Part shown: positions 53,397 through 63,414 of the stretch, piece by piece | Numbering within the stretch: position 1 is the first letter of the stretch | How the letters are laid out: every line of letters begins with the position of its first letter | Assembly (NCBI RefSeq): GCF_040436405.1 | Contig: NZ_AP031575.1 | Span: 3,151,501 to 3,215,500 of the forward strand | DNA length: 64,000 nucleotides | Direction: 5' to 3' | From: Marinomonas sp. THO17 | GTDB taxonomy: Bacteria; Pseudomonadota; Gammaproteobacteria; Pseudomonadales; Marinomonadaceae | Translations under genes and position numbers: made by a program | Notes under the pieces: generated by a model | The model's database searches: none | Seen by the model: the letters and a program-made list of their open reading frames with translations, nothing else | What the model was told of the DNA's origin: nothing

Positions 53397-54986
53397 ATGG
53401 CTGAAGCCAATTTTATTAGCGAAGTGAATAAACGTCGCACATTTGCCATTATTTCCCACCCGGATGCGGGTAAAACCACCATTACTGAAAAGGTCTTGCT
53501 ATTCGGACGTGCGATTCAATCTGCAGGTACGGTAAAAGGTCGTGGTTCAAACCAGCATGCTAAGTCGGATTGGATGGACATGGAGAAAGAACGTGGTATT
53601 TCTATTACCACTTCTGTGATGCAGTTTCCGTACAATGACAGCTTGGTGAATCTCTTGGATACACCGGGACACGAAGATTTCTCGGAAGATACTTACCGAA
53701 CGTTAACAGCGGTAGATTCTTGTCTTATGGTCATCGACGCGGCCAAAGGTGTTGAGGATCGTACTCGTAAATTGATGGAAGTGACGCGTTTGCGTGACAC
53801 ACCTATTGTGACTTTCATGAATAAGTTAGACCGTGATATTCGTGATCCAATGGAATTGTTGGATGAGGTGGAAAATGAATTAAACATCATGTGTGCGCCG
53901 ATTACTTGGCCAATAGGTTGTGGTAAGGAGTTCAAAGGCGTGTATCACATTCACCGTGATGAGACTGTGCTATATTCCACAGGGCAGGGTCATACGATTC
54001 AAGCATTGCGTGTGGTAAAAGGCTTAGATAATCCCGAATTAGATGAGGCAGTCGGCGATGAACTGGCTGCACAATTGCGTGAAGAGCTGGAGTTGGTGAT
54101 TGGCGCGTCAAATGAGTTTGATAAAGAGCTTTTCTTGGAAGGTGAGCTGACGCCAGTATTCTTCGGCACGGCATTGGGCAACTTTGGGGTTGACCATATG
54201 TTGGATGGTTTAACGGAATGGGCACCTGCGCCGATGCCACGACAAACAACAGAACGTGCAGTAGAGGCAACGGAAGAAAAATTTTCTGGTTTTGTCTTTA
54301 AGATTCAAGCCAATATGGATCCAAAACACCGTGATCGCATTGCATTTATGCGTATTGTATCGGGCACCTACAAGCAGGGCATGAAAATGAATCACGTACG
54401 TATCGGTAAAAACATCAGCATTTCTGATGCGGTTACCTTTATGGCAGGAGATCGATCTCGTGCAGAAGAGGCGTTTGCTGGTGACATCATTGGTTTGCAT
54501 AACCATGGTACGATTCAGATCGGCGATACCTTTACGCAAGGTGAAAATCTTAAATTTTCTGGCATTCCGAATTTTGCGCCAGAATTATTCCGCCGTATCC
54601 GTTTAAAAGATCCATTGAAACAAAAGCAGTTGCTAAAAGGTCTGGTGCAGCTTTCGGAAGAAGGGGCCGTGCAGGTTTTCCGTCCATTGCAAAGCAATGA
54701 TTTGATTGTGGGTGCAGTTGGTGTTCTTCAGTTTGATGTGGTCGTGGCTCGTCTCAAGGCAGAATACAATGTAGAAGCTATTTATGAAGCCGTGAATGTG
54801 GCAACGGCTCGATGGGTCGATTGCGCAGATAGTAAGACTTTGGAAGAGTTTAAACGTAAAAACCAGGCTAATTTGGCATTGGATGGCGGTGATAACTTGT
54901 CTTACATTGCACCAACTATGGTGAATTTGAACTTGGCACAAGAGCGTTTTCCAGAGGTTACCTTCCGAGCGACTCGCGAGCATTGA
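53397..54986 (+). CDS. prfC: Peptide chain release factor 3 (PrfC)
   Basis: 529-residue translational GTPase that recycles release factors RF1/RF2 from the ribosome. G-domain motifs: G1 HPDAGKTT (about 21-28), G2 around [10 protein letters not shown]3 DTPGHEDF (about 87-94), G4 NKLD (about 141-144). Length and C-terminal domain ([20 protein letters not shown]) are standard for RF3. Monocistronic, with a symmetric leader. The following erpA gene is 69 nt downstream. Confidence 0.96.
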   Translation: MAEANFISEVNKRRTFAIISHPDAGKTTITEKVLLFGRAIQSAGTVKGRGSNQHAKSDWMDMEKERGISITTSVMQFPYNDSLVNLLDTPGHEDFSEDTYRTLTAVDSCLMVIDAAKGVEDRTRKLMEVTRLRDTPIVTFMNKLDRDIRDPMELLDEVENELNIMCAPITWPIGCGKEFKGVYHIHRDETVLYSTGQGHTIQALRVVKGLDNPELDEAVGDELAAQLREELELVIGASNEFDKELFLEGELTPVFFGTALGNFGVDHMLDGLTEWAPAPMPRQTTERAVEATEEKFSGFVFKIQANMDPKHRDRIAFMRIVSGTYKQGMKMNHVRIGKNISISDAVTFMAGDRSRAEEAFAGDIIGLHNHGTIQIGDTFTQGENLKFSGIPNFAPELFRRIRLKDPLKQKQLLKGLVQLSEEGAVQVFRPLQSNDLIVGAVGVLQFDVVVARLKAEYNVEAIYEAVNVATARWVDCADSKTLEEFKRKNQANLALDGGDNLSYIAPTMVNLNLAQERFPEVTFRATREH

Positions 54987-55055
54987 TCAATACTTGACTA
55001 AAATACTTGGTTAAGCGGATAATTTAACCATTCAAATTTTATATGGTGTTAAAAC

Positions 55056-55403
55056 ATGAGTGGGGTTGAATCAGTCGATCCAATTGAATTTACAGAAGCA
55101 GCGGCAGCAAAGCTAAAAGCCCTGATTGAAGAGGAAGAAAACGAACGCTTGATGTTGCGTGTTTACGTGACGGGTGGTGGGTGTTCCGGATTTCAATATG
55201 GCTTTACCTTTGATGAAGAGCATCAGGAAGACGATACCGAAGTAGTACGTGATGGTGTGACCTTAGTAGTTGATCCTTTGAGTTTTCAGTATTTGGTGGG
55301 TTCAGAAGTGGACTACAAAGAGAACTTAGAAGGCTCGCGCTTTACGGTACAAAATCCAAATGCTACTTCTACTTGTGGCTGTGGTGCCAGCTTTAGTATT
55401 TAG
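55056..55403 (+). CDS. erpA: Iron-sulfur cluster insertion protein ErpA
   Basis: 115-residue A-type carrier delivering Fe-S clusters to apoproteins. The three conserved cysteines are present: C47 or nearby in [11 protein letters not shown] and the C-terminal pair in [11 protein letters not shown]. The start has only a weak ribosome site (ATGGTG). The stop codon is followed by two short TTAG-type fragments and a triplicated 21-bp repeat, then a terminator. Confidence 0.93.
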   Translation: MSGVESVDPIEFTEAAAAKLKALIEEEENERLMLRVYVTGGGCSGFQYGFTFDEEHQEDDTEVVRDGVTLVVDPLSFQYLVGSEVDYKENLEGSRFTVQNPNATSTCGCGASFSI

Positions 55404-55430
55404 TTTTCAAAGCTTAGTTAAAAAAACTTA

Positions 55431-55493
55431 GCTAATAGTTACTTGGTTAATGCTAATAGTTACTTGGTTAATGCTAATAGTTACTTGGTTAAT
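55431..55493. repeat. Three-copy 21-bp tandem repeat after erpA
   Basis: Perfect copies at 55431-55451, 55452-55472 and 55473-55493, each GCTAATAGTTACTTGGTTAA plus T. The core AATAGTTACTTGGTT is the same as in the prpB-end repeat 40 kb away. Confidence 0.95.
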
Positions 55494-55501
55494 AAATAAA
55501 G

Positions 55502-55532
55502 AGGCTTTCATTTTGGTGAAGGCCTTTTTCGT
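55502..55532. terminator. Terminator after the erpA repeat
   Basis: AGGCTTTCA pairs with TGAAGGCCT (9 bp with one G-T), loop TTTTGG, then five Ts. Confidence 0.8.
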
Positions 55533-55570
55533 TTTTTATCTCTGTTTACATCCCTGTAGGGCTAGGTCAT

Positions 55571-56410
55571 TTAAGCTTTGGTGTAGAGTTTTCTGGCTTG
55601 ACGAGCGCGTTCTTGCTCGCTGATGATGCTGCTATCGATAGGTTTGTGGTGACCAATGAAGATAAGTCCAATCTTTTCATCACCTAGTATTACGGGTGTC
55701 AGCACTTTATTACGTACTTTCCAAATTCTCAGGCCGCGTATGGCAGTAGGTAGGCCTATTTCGAGCAGTTTGCTTTGGTTTACTTGCGCATAAAGGGCCG
55801 ACAGTTGGTCTGCCTCACCGTCTTGATCTAAAAGAATATGATAGTGAGTTAGCTGCTGTTCAATGAAATCTGGTGAATAGGGTGTATTCAAAGGTGCCAA
55901 GCGGGTTTCTTTTGGCAAGTTATAGAAAAAGCTTGGTACTTCTGGCGAGCCTTTATGAGGAGACATCAACAAGGTCATCTCAGTTGCTAAACCATAAGCT
56001 GGTTTTACCGGAATATGAAAAATAAGCTGTTTAGCAGGTGGGTGATTTTTAATGGCCGGTGCACCATATCCTGCTTTGGGAGCATTGTCATTCATACCAA
56101 TTGGAGGAACTTGTAAAAAAAGTTGCCAATCTTTTTGATCCAATTCGAGCTCTTCTGGCGAATACACTTTAAGATTGGATTGGATTAAATAGTGTAAAAC
56201 GTGCTCCAGTAAGTTGGCAAAAATGCTACTGGAGGCAGTTAAAGGTTCTTTTATATTGGCGTCTACATGAATTTCTTTCACTTGGTTAGCCGCGCTGCTG
56301 AGAGCTACTGAGTCTTTACTGCTAATGAACAAGCGTGACTTACCTCTGCTCAGAATTCTTCTGTCAGTTGGTTTAGTACTGGTTCTGTTCAATGCCTCAA
56401 TGAATAGCAT
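55571..56410 (-). CDS. Conserved-looking protein of unknown function
   Basis: 279-residue soluble protein without signal peptide or membrane segment. I do not recognise a family. The C-terminal part (GLPTAIRGLRIWKVRNKVLTP, then VILGDEKIGLIFIGHHKP) reads like a small sensory or GAF-type beta sheet, and the N-terminus is serine- and basic-rich (LNRTSTKPTDRRILSRG). ATG 56410 follows AAGGAG at 7 nt; 13 extra upstream codons are less likely. It is alone on the minus strand between erpA (convergent) and yhbY (co-directional, 180 nt away). Codon use is like that of its neighbours. Confidence 0.6.
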   Translation of the reverse strand: MLFIEALNRTSTKPTDRRILSRGKSRLFISSKDSVALSSAANQVKEIHVDANIKEPLTASSSIFANLLEHVLHYLIQSNLKVYSPEELELDQKDWQLFLQVPPIGMNDNAPKAGYGAPAIKNHPPAKQLIFHIPVKPAYGLATEMTLLMSPHKGSPEVPSFFYNLPKETRLAPLNTPYSPDFIEQQLTHYHILLDQDGEADQLSALYAQVNQSKLLEIGLPTAIRGLRIWKVRNKVLTPVILGDEKIGLIFIGHHKPIDSSIISEQERARQARKLYTKA

Positions 56411-56590
56411 GGTGCGGCTCCTTTGATCGCTGTGCAAAGCTATCGGCAAAGGTGATTAAGAGTTTAGTATTTTGCGCACTTATTGCACAAAAATACTATC
56501 ATAAAGAAGTAAACTAATTGTAAGTAGTAATGAATTGGGAGGAGTGTGAGCCCACTTCCTTGTAGGCTTTGTGCGTTAGTAGGCACGAGA

Positions 56591-56893
56591 TTAACGCAAT
56601 AGATTTGATAACTTTGGATTGGGTTCTAATGCAGCGCGGTACAAAAGGGCTACTTTACCGATAACTTGTACGGTCTCGCATTTCATGATTTTGCTGATTT
56701 CTGCAATGATGGCAGTGCGCACATCGCGATCTGTAATGCTGATGCGAACCTTGATTAATTCGTGGTCTTCTAGAGCTCGGTCTATTTCTGTTAGGACAGC
56801 TTCAGTAAGACCGTTTCCTGCTATCATAACGACAGGATTAAGGCCGTGACCGATTAAACGGTACTGTTTTTTTTGGACGTTTGTCAGACTCAT
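56591..56893 (-). CDS. yhbY: YhbY-family RNA-binding protein (CRM domain)
   Basis: 100-residue RNA-binding protein associated with 50S pre-ribosomes. A single CRM domain fills it: LTNVQKKQYRLIGHGLNPVVMIAGNGLTEAVL with the GxxG-type loop GHGLNPVV (the longer stretch is given by its ends LTN and AVL). It is divergent from rlmE across 99 nt, the same arrangement as in E. coli yhbY-rlmE-ftsH. The ribosome site is weak. Confidence 0.9.
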   Translation of the reverse strand: MSLTNVQKKQYRLIGHGLNPVVMIAGNGLTEAVLTEIDRALEDHELIKVRISITDRDVRTAIIAEISKIMKCETVQVIGKVALLYRAALEPNPKLSNLLR

Positions 56894-56927
56894 AGTAAAT
56901 TTTTCTCATCTTGGTTAATCCTCTTTA

Positions 56928-56957
56928 TTGGAGGCTTAAGAGGTTAAGCGATATTAT
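56928..56957 (+). promoter_or_regulatory. Promoter of rlmE with an internal inverted repeat
   Basis: -35 TTGGAG (56928-56933), 18-nt spacer, -10 TATTAT (56952-56957). The spacer is occupied by GCTTAA-GAGG-TTAAGC (56934-56949). Confidence 0.5.
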
Positions 56958-56992
56958 AGCGGAATATTGACTGATTTAGGTATGATGAAAAC

Positions 56993-57613
56993 GTGGCAAG
57001 GTCAAAAAGTAGTAACAATTGGATGAAGGAACATTTTGACGATCCCTATGTCAAAAAATCCCAACAAGATGGCTATCGCTCTAGGGCGAGCTACAAGTTG
57101 ATCGAAATTAATGAAAAGGATAAGTTGATGCGCCCCGGAATGACGGTGGTGGATCTGGGGGCTGCACCAGGTGGCTGGTCGCAAATTGCGGCTAAGTTAG
57201 TTGGAGATAAAGGCACCATAGTGGCCTCAGACATTCTCGAAATGGCGCCATTGCCAGGTGTGCGTTTTGTGCAAGGGGATTTCACTGAACAAGAAGTGTA
57301 TGAGGCCATATTAATGGAAATTGGTGATCAGAAAGCCGATCTTGTAATTTCCGATATGGCCCCCAATATGAGTGGTAACAGTTCCTCAGATCAGCCTCAG
57401 GCTATGTATTTAGTGGAACTTGCTCTCGATATGGCGGCACATGTGTTGCGTCCTGGTGGTAATTTTTTGGTTAAGGTGTTTCAAGGCGAAGGCTTTGAAG
57501 CATATCTAAAAGCCATGCGAGCTCAGTTTGGCTCTGTTGTCACGCGAAAACCGGATGCTTCTCGGGCGCGAAGTCGTGAAGTTTATTTATTAGGAAGACA
57601 ATATAAGGGTTAA
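56993..57613 (+). CDS. rlmE: 23S rRNA 2'-O-methyltransferase RlmE (FtsJ)
   Basis: 206-residue SAM-dependent enzyme methylating U2552 of 23S rRNA. SAM-binding motif [11 protein letters not shown] (about 53-63), and catalytic K-D-K positions in [18 protein letters not shown] and [10 protein letters not shown]. The start is GTG; no in-frame ATG is closer. FtsH follows 60 nt downstream in the usual order. Confidence 0.95.
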   Translation: MARSKSSNNWMKEHFDDPYVKKSQQDGYRSRASYKLIEINEKDKLMRPGMTVVDLGAAPGGWSQIAAKLVGDKGTIVASDILEMAPLPGVRFVQGDFTEQEVYEAILMEIGDQKADLVISDMAPNMSGNSSSDQPQAMYLVELALDMAAHVLRPGGNFLVKVFQGEGFEAYLKAMRAQFGSVVTRKPDASRARSREVYLLGRQYKG

Positions 57614-57673
57614 TGTGAAATGTTCTGGTATGATAGCCAGAATACTTAAAATTAACCGTTAAGAGGTGTGCTC

Positions 57674-59650
57674 TTGAACGATATGCTAAAAAATATACTG
57701 TTGTGGTTGGTCATTGCGGCTGTGCTACTAACAGTTTTTAATAATTTTAATACCACATCGGAAACAAACCGAATTTCTTATTCTGAGTTTGTTAAAGAAG
57801 TGCAAGACGGTCGTATCGCCAAAGTGGTTGTCGATGGATACACCATTAGCGGTACTCGTAGCAACGGCGACAGTTTTGACACGGTTCGTCCGGCGGCATC
57901 GGATCCTAAATTAATGGATGATCTGTTGGCTCAAAACGTTGTGGTGGAAGGTCGTATGCCTGAGCAACAGAGTATCTGGACTCAGTTGTTGGTTGCCAGT
58001 TTCCCGATTCTATTAATTCTTGCCATCTTCATGTTCTTCATGCGTCAAATGCAAGGCGGTGGCGGTGGTAAAGGCGGCCCAATGTCCTTTGGTAAGTCCA
58101 AAGCGCGTCTGCTGCCAGAAGATCAAATCAAAACCACTTTTGCTGATGTGGCTGGTTGTGATGAAGCGAAAGAAGACACTGAAGAATTGGTGGACTTTCT
58201 TCGTGAGCCAAGCAAATTTCAGCGATTGGGAGGTAAAATTCCACGTGGTATCTTGATGTGTGGCCCACCAGGTACAGGTAAAACCTTGTTGGCAAAAGCC
58301 ATCGCAGGTGAAGCCAAAGTACCCTTCTTCACGATTTCTGGCTCAGATTTCGTTGAGATGTTTGTCGGTGTGGGTGCGTCTCGTGTGCGTGATATGTTTG
58401 AACAAGCGAAAAAACATGCGCCTTGCATCATCTTCATTGACGAGATCGACGCAGTGGGCCGAAGCCGTGGCTCAGGTATGGGCGGTGGTAATGACGAGCG
58501 TGAACAGACCTTGAACCAGTTGCTGGTGGAAATGGATGGTTTTGAAGGTAACGAAGGTATTATCGTTATTGCTGCCACCAACCGACCAGATGTGCTTGAC
58601 TCCGCTTTATTGCGTCCAGGCCGTTTTGACCGCCGTGTTGAGGTTGGTTTGCCAGATATCCGTGGTCGTGAACAGATTCTGAAAGTGCACTTGAGAAAGG
58701 TGCCTTGTGATGATGACGTGAAACCGCGTGATTTGGCTAGAGGAACGCCAGGTTTTTCTGGTGCTCAACTTGCAAACTTGGTCAATGAAGCCGCTTTGTT
58801 CGCAGCCCGTTCTAATCGCCGTTTGGTGAATATGGAACAGCTAGATCTCGCGAAAGACAAGATCATGATGGGGGCTGAGCGTAAGACTTTGGTGATGTCA
58901 GAGAAAGAGAAGCTGAATACGGCTTATCACGAGGCGGGCCATGCCATTGTTGGTTATCTAATGCCTGAGCATAATCCAGTTTACAAAGTCACCATTATTC
59001 CACGTGGTCGTGCCTTGGGTGTGACTATGTTCTTGCCAGAAGACGATCAAACCAGTGAGAGTAAGCTGGGATTAGAGAGTTATATCTCTGGGTTGTTTGG
59101 TGGACGTATTGCAGAAGAAATTACCCTTGGTTTTGAAGGGGTAACGACAGGGGCCTCTAACGATATAGAGCGTGCCACTAGTGTTGCTCGTAACATGGTC
59201 ACCAAGTGGGGATTGTCTGAAAAATTGGGGCCTTTTGCTTACGAGGAAGACGATAACTCTGGTGCTTATATTGCAAGTTCTACCGGCAGCAAAGCTAACT
59301 ATTTCTCGCCAGAAACAGGAAAAGTGATTGATGCTGAGGTGCAGGAAATCATCAATCGTTGTTATCAGAAAGCGACTCAAATTCTGACTGATAATCGTGA
59401 TAAATTGGATGTCATGGCGGAAGCCTTGATGCAGTACGAAACCATTGATGCTAAACAGATTAAAGAGATCATGGAAGGTAAAAAACCTTCTGCGCCTGAA
59501 GGTTGGTCTGATCCAAGTGCGAATTCTCCTAAGGGGGGTGAGCAAACTCCTGTTGAAGATGAGCCAAAGGATGAAGTGTCATTGGACGATGTAAAGGATT
59601 CATCTGATGGTGTGGTAGGTGGAGCTTCTTCGCGACCCGCTGGTGATTAA
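57674..59650 (+). CDS. ftsH: ATP-dependent zinc metalloprotease FtsH
   Basis: 658-residue inner-membrane AAA protease degrading misfolded membrane proteins and regulators. Two membrane helices (about 5-25 and 100-120), AAA domain with Walker A GPPGTGKT (about 197-204), Walker B IFIDEID, arginine-finger region [10 protein letters not shown], and the zinc site HEAGH (about 418-422). TTG 57674 ([13 protein letters not shown]) is preferred over GTG 57668 because it lies 6 nt after AGAGGT and matches the standard start. The tail is acidic. Confidence 0.95.
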   Translation: MNDMLKNILLWLVIAAVLLTVFNNFNTTSETNRISYSEFVKEVQDGRIAKVVVDGYTISGTRSNGDSFDTVRPAASDPKLMDDLLAQNVVVEGRMPEQQSIWTQLLVASFPILLILAIFMFFMRQMQGGGGGKGGPMSFGKSKARLLPEDQIKTTFADVAGCDEAKEDTEELVDFLREPSKFQRLGGKIPRGILMCGPPGTGKTLLAKAIAGEAKVPFFTISGSDFVEMFVGVGASRVRDMFEQAKKHAPCIIFIDEIDAVGRSRGSGMGGGNDEREQTLNQLLVEMDGFEGNEGIIVIAATNRPDVLDSALLRPGRFDRRVEVGLPDIRGREQILKVHLRKVPCDDDVKPRDLARGTPGFSGAQLANLVNEAALFAARSNRRLVNMEQLDLAKDKIMMGAERKTLVMSEKEKLNTAYHEAGHAIVGYLMPEHNPVYKVTIIPRGRALGVTMFLPEDDQTSESKLGLESYISGLFGGRIAEEITLGFEGVTTGASNDIERATSVARNMVTKWGLSEKLGPFAYEEDDNSGAYIASSTGSKANYFSPETGKVIDAEVQEIINRCYQKATQILTDNRDKLDVMAEALMQYETIDAKQIKEIMEGKKPSAPEGWSDPSANSPKGGEQTPVEDEPKDEVSLDDVKDSSDGVVGGASSRPAGD

Positions 59651-59678
59651 TACAAATTAACTCAGATATGGATATTTC

Positions 59679-60512
59679 ATGTCGTTAATGTCATTTGGGG
59701 ATAAGTCGCTCGACTTATCCCTTCCTCATGTTATGGGGATATTGAATGTCACCCCAGACTCTTTTTCAGATGGCGGTGCTTTCAACTCCCTCGATTCTGC
59801 GTTACGTCAAACCGAAAGAATGATCAGTGAAGGCGCTAGCATGATAGATGTGGGTGGAGAGTCCACTCGTCCCGGCGCTTCACCTGTGTCTTTGCAGCAA
59901 GAGTTAGATCGTGTGTTGCCCATTGTTGAAGCAATAAAATCTCGTTTTGATACCATAGTTTCGGTTGATACCAGCACGCCTGAAGTCATGCTAGGTGCTG
60001 CGAAATTGCATGCAGGCTTGATTAATGATGTACGTGCTTTAGAGCGTCAAGGGGCCTTGCAAGCGGCAGCGCAAACACAGTTGCCTCTGTGTTTGATGCA
60101 CATGAAAGGCATGCCGCAAACTATGCAAGAACAGCCAGATTATCAAGCGGTAGTAAAAGAAGTCAGTGATTATTTGCTGTCGCGTGTAATAGCTTGTGAA
60201 GAAGTTGGTATTACTGCCGATAAGATTTTGCTGGATCCGGGCATAGGTTTTGGTAAGCAACTGTCGCACAATTTGCAGTTGTTGCAACATACAGAGGATT
60301 TTAAGCGTTTAGGCTTTAATGTCCTGATAGGTGTGTCTCGTAAAACCATGATAGGGGATGTGTTGGGCTTGCCAGTGGAAGAGCGTTTGCATGGTACTAT
60401 GGGCGCTAATGCAGCAGCTTTTGCACGCGGAGCAAGGGTGTTTCGAGTTCATGATGTTAAGCCACACGTGGACATGTTGACGTTAATGTCGCGTATTGAG
60501 AGAGAAGAGTAA
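59679..60512 (+). CDS. folP: Dihydropteroate synthase FolP
   Basis: 277-residue cytosolic folate-pathway enzyme joining dihydropterin pyrophosphate and p-aminobenzoate; target of sulfonamides. Loop [16 protein letters not shown] (about 20-35), GGESTRPGA (about 60-68), and DPGIGFGK (about 188-195) are the substrate-binding motifs. It overlaps glmM by 1 nt (TAATG). The folP-glmM pair after ftsH is conserved in gammaproteobacteria. Confidence 0.95.
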   Translation: MSLMSFGDKSLDLSLPHVMGILNVTPDSFSDGGAFNSLDSALRQTERMISEGASMIDVGGESTRPGASPVSLQQELDRVLPIVEAIKSRFDTIVSVDTSTPEVMLGAAKLHAGLINDVRALERQGALQAAAQTQLPLCLMHMKGMPQTMQEQPDYQAVVKEVSDYLLSRVIACEEVGITADKILLDPGIGFGKQLSHNLQLLQHTEDFKRLGFNVLIGVSRKTMIGDVLGLPVEERLHGTMGANAAAFARGARVFRVHDVKPHVDMLTLMSRIEREE

Positions 60513-61861
60513 TGCGTAAGTATTTTGGAACAGATGGTATTCGTGGCCAGGTTGGCACTCACCCAATTACACCTGAATTTATGTTGAAGCTGGGTTGGGC
60601 TGCTGGCCAAGTGTTTAAAGAAAAAGATAAGAAAATACTGATCGGTAAAGATACGCGTATTTCCGGATACATGTTTGAATCGGCATTAGAGGCCGGGATT
60701 GTTGCTGCTGGTGCTGATGTGCGTTTGGTCGGGCCAATGCCAACGCCTGCCATCGCGTATTTAACAAGAACATTTCGTGCCAGTGCAGGCATAGTAATCA
60801 GTGCTTCTCACAATCCTTTCTACGATAACGGTATAAAGTTTTTTTCAGCCGAAGGTGGTAAGGTTTCCGACGAAATTGAAGAACGTATCGAGTACTTTTT
60901 AGATCAACCTATGGAAGTAGTGGAATCCAGTTTAATTGGGCGTGCACGACGGGTGGATGACGCTGCTGGTCGTTACATAGAATATTGTAAAGGTACCTTC
61001 CCAATTGGTTTGCAATTAAGTGGTCTTAAGATTGTTGTGGATTGCGCTGATGGGGCGACTTATCACGTTGCGCCTCGAGTCTTTTCCGAATTAGGTGCCG
61101 AAGTTATTCCTATCGGCGCCAATCCAGATGGATTGAATATTAATGAATTCAGTGGTGCAACTAAGCCAGAACTTTTGCGAAAAAATGTTTTGGCGGAAGG
61201 TGCTGATATTGGTATCGCTTTGGATGGTGATGGCGATCGTTTGATTTTAGTAGATCGTAACGGTGTGGTTCGAGATGGTGATGATATTTTGTATATTATT
61301 GCCAATCATCTCATGTCGACAGGTCGCTTTAGTGGCGGTGTTGTTGGTACTTTGATGAGTAATTTTGGGCTTGAATTGGCCTTTTCTGAAACCGGCATAG
61401 GTTTTAGTAGGGCGGCCGTTGGCGATCGCTATGTAAACGAGAAGCTGGTGCAACATGGTTGGGTGTTGGGGGGTGAGCCTTCAGGGCACATTGTATGTCG
61501 CTCGATCACGACCACAGGTGATGGTATTGTTGCCGCTTTACAAGTCTTGCAAGCCATGGTTGAAGAAGACAAAGCCTTGGATGAGTTGCTCTCTGGTTTG
61601 GTTAAGTTTCCACAAAAACTAAAAAATATTCGTGTTACCGAACGTTTTGTACCGAACGAAGAGCCTGCTTTGCAAAAAGCCATCGCAGCGGCAAATGAAA
61701 AATTAAATGGCTTAGGTCGTGTGCTGTTAAGGGCCTCTGGTACCGAACCTTTAATACGCGTCATGGTTGAAGGACGTGATGATGAAACAGTGGATGAATT
61801 GGTAGATTTTTTAGTGGAAGAAGTTAACGCTGTTGTTGCAGCGAAGCAGACAGCGGTATAA
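60512..61861 (+). CDS. glmM: Phosphoglucosamine mutase GlmM
   Basis: 449-residue enzyme converting glucosamine-6-P to glucosamine-1-P for peptidoglycan and LPS. The phosphoserine loop is [12 protein letters not shown] (active serine near 102), the metal loop DGDGDRL (about 241-247), and the sugar-binding GGEPSGHI loop follows. Translationally coupled to folP. The tpiA promoter follows about 40 nt after its stop. Confidence 0.96.
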   Translation: MRKYFGTDGIRGQVGTHPITPEFMLKLGWAAGQVFKEKDKKILIGKDTRISGYMFESALEAGIVAAGADVRLVGPMPTPAIAYLTRTFRASAGIVISASHNPFYDNGIKFFSAEGGKVSDEIEERIEYFLDQPMEVVESSLIGRARRVDDAAGRYIEYCKGTFPIGLQLSGLKIVVDCADGATYHVAPRVFSELGAEVIPIGANPDGLNINEFSGATKPELLRKNVLAEGADIGIALDGDGDRLILVDRNGVVRDGDDILYIIANHLMSTGRFSGGVVGTLMSNFGLELAFSETGIGFSRAAVGDRYVNEKLVQHGWVLGGEPSGHIVCRSITTTGDGIVAALQVLQAMVEEDKALDELLSGLVKFPQKLKNIRVTERFVPNEEPALQKAIAAANEKLNGLGRVLLRASGTEPLIRVMVEGRDDETVDELVDFLVEEVNAVVAAKQTAV

Positions 61862-61898
61862 CTACTCACTAGGTTTATCACTCAATAAAAATAAATAC

Positions 61899-61927
61899 TT
61901 GAAACCAACAAAGGCTTTCCATAGAAT
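61899..61927 (+). promoter_or_regulatory. Promoter of tpiA-secG
   Basis: -35 TTGAAA (61899-61904), 17-nt spacer, -10 TAGAAT (61922-61927); start codon 28 nt downstream. Confidence 0.75.
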
Positions 61928-61954
61928 GGGCGCCTCGAATTTAAGGGCTAGATT

Positions 61955-62704
61955 ATGATTCGACAAAAAATAGTGGCTGGAAACTGGAAGATGAACGGCT
62001 CGAAAGAGTCTATTTTGAACTTGGTTAATGGCTTACTAGAAGGGTCAAAGTCTAGTGCTGAAGTGGTCATTGCTCCATCATTCCCTTATTTATCTCAGGT
62101 TGCTGACTTAACGGCTAATAGTCAACTGACATTGGCTGCGCAAAATGTGAGTGAGCAAGCGAAAGGGGCATACACGGGTGAGGTTTCTTGCTCAATGTTG
62201 GCTGACTTCAATGTGAAATATGTGCTGATTGGTCACTCAGAGCGTCGCTCTTTGTACGGCGAATCAGACCAGCTGGTCGCTGAGAAAGTAAAGGCTTGTT
62301 TGGCGTCTGGTTTTAAACCTATGTTATGCATAGGCGAGACCCTTGCTGAGCGTGAAGCAGAGCAAACCATTGCGGTGTGTGAGCGTCAAGTGGCAGCGGT
62401 TGTCGATACGGTTGGTATCGAAGCGTTTAAAGATATTGTTATTGCATATGAGCCTGTGTGGGCGATTGGAACGGGATTATCCGCCAGCGCGCAGCAGGCT
62501 CAAGAAGTGCATCAGGCGATTCGAGCGTATCTTGCAGGATTGTCTGCGTCAGTTTCTGAAGGAGTTCAGATTCTTTATGGCGGAAGTGTAAAAGCCTCAA
62601 CCAGTGCTGAGTTATTTACTATGCCTGATGTTGATGGAGCCTTAGTAGGTGGCGCATCCTTGGATGCAAAAGAGTTTTTAGACATTATCAAAGCAGCAGG
62701 TTAA
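61955..62704 (+). CDS. tpiA: Triosephosphate isomerase
   Basis: 249-residue glycolytic isomerase. Substrate-binding NWKMNG near the start (N10, K12 region), electrophilic histidine in IGHSERR (about 93-99), catalytic glutamate in AYEPVWAIGTG (about 165-175), phosphate loop YGGSVK (about 208-213). Full length and intact. Directly followed by secG on the same transcript. Confidence 0.96.
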   Translation: MIRQKIVAGNWKMNGSKESILNLVNGLLEGSKSSAEVVIAPSFPYLSQVADLTANSQLTLAAQNVSEQAKGAYTGEVSCSMLADFNVKYVLIGHSERRSLYGESDQLVAEKVKACLASGFKPMLCIGETLAEREAEQTIAVCERQVAAVVDTVGIEAFKDIVIAYEPVWAIGTGLSASAQQAQEVHQAIRAYLAGLSASVSEGVQILYGGSVKASTSAELFTMPDVDGALVGGASLDAKEFLDIIKAAG

Positions 62705-62707
62705 TTG

Positions 62708-63061
62708 ATGGAAGCGCTAATTTTAGTTTTTCATGTTCTCGCCGCAATTGCGATCATTGCATTGGTGTTGTTGCAGCAAGGTAAGGGCGCAGACGCTGGT
62801 GCTTCGTTCGGTGGTGGTGCATCACAAACGGTTTTCGGTAGTCAAGGTGGCAGTAGTTTCTTTGGTAAGCTGACCGCTGTATTGGCATTGGTTTTCTTCA
62901 TTACTAGCTTCGGTCTGGCTTTCTATGCCAGTGAGCAAGCAAAAAGTGTTTCTGGTGCTATTGATTTACCTAGCGCGGCACAAGTGCAAGAAGATGCCGT
63001 TGAGTTACCCATCTTAGGTGAAGAGAAAAAAGCGTCGTCTGACCTTCCTGTTACGGAATAA
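62708..63061 (+). CDS. secG: Protein translocase subunit SecG
   Basis: 117-residue subunit of the SecYEG channel. Two membrane helices (about 2-22 and 55-75) flank the GADAGASFGGGASQTVFGS loop characteristic of SecG. ATG 62708 is chosen over the in-frame TTG at 62705. The acidic C-terminus is hydrophilic. tRNA-Leu follows 19 nt later, as in many gammaproteobacteria. Confidence 0.92.
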   Translation: MEALILVFHVLAAIAIIALVLLQQGKGADAGASFGGGASQTVFGSQGGSSFFGKLTAVLALVFFITSFGLAFYASEQAKSVSGAIDLPSAAQVQEDAVELPILGEEKKASSDLPVTE

Positions 63062-63080
63062 CGACGAGATAACAGGTTTT

Positions 63081-63166
63081 GCCGATGTGGTGGAATTGGT
63101 AGACACGCCATCTTGAGGGGGTGGTGGCCTACGGCTGTGCCGGTTCGAGTCCGGCCATCGGCACCA
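63081..63166 (+). tRNA. tRNA-Leu (GAG)
   Basis: 86-nt cloverleaf with encoded CCA. Acceptor GCCGATG/CATCGGC, anticodon stem CCATC/GGTGG with loop TTGAGGG (anticodon GAG), long variable arm, T-loop GTTCGAGTC. Lies between secG and rimP. Confidence 0.92.
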
Positions 63167-63169
63167 ATC

Positions 63170-63198
63170 TTGAATTGACGTCTTACTTTCTGTATGAT
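63170..63198 (+). promoter_or_regulatory. Promoter of rimP-nusA
   Basis: -35 TTGAAT (63170-63175), 17-nt spacer, -10 TATGAT (63193-63198), starting immediately after the tRNA 3' end. Confidence 0.7.
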
Positions 63199-63224
63199 GT
63201 CGGCTATTACTACAGAGTTGTTTG

Positions 63225-63274
63225 GGACTCTGCTAATAGTCCGGATTGACTGCCTTCTTTGTTTGTAAAGAAGG
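63225..63274 (+). promoter_or_regulatory. Structured leader of rimP-nusA
   Basis: Two hairpins: GGACT/AGTCC (63225-63242) and the perfect 8-bp CCTTCTTT/AAAGAAGG (63253-63274), loop GTTTGT. They lie between the promoter and the attenuator. Confidence 0.6.
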
Positions 63275-63308
63275 ATGTTTGCAGCTAAGTCAGTATGCAA
63301 GCACCGAG

Positions 63309-63329
63309 AGCCCCTTTATGGGGTTTTTT
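63309..63329 (+). terminator. Attenuator-like terminator before rimP
   Basis: AGCCCC and GGGGTT pair across loop TTTAT, followed by Ts, 86 nt upstream of rimP. It may set how much of the transcript reaches rimP-nusA. Confidence 0.7.
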
Positions 63330-63414
63330 GTTATCTGAACTGCATAAATGGGCCTTGAGCCCGTTTTTTGTTTCTGCGTTTTGCAAATCAAAACGTACTT
63401 TTCGGAGAAAACGA

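Noticed and set aside
55431-55493. Possible CRISPR array (also 15.8, 17.6 and 24.0 kb repeats)
   Set aside because: The copies are contiguous or nearly so, without unique spacers, and there are no cas genes.
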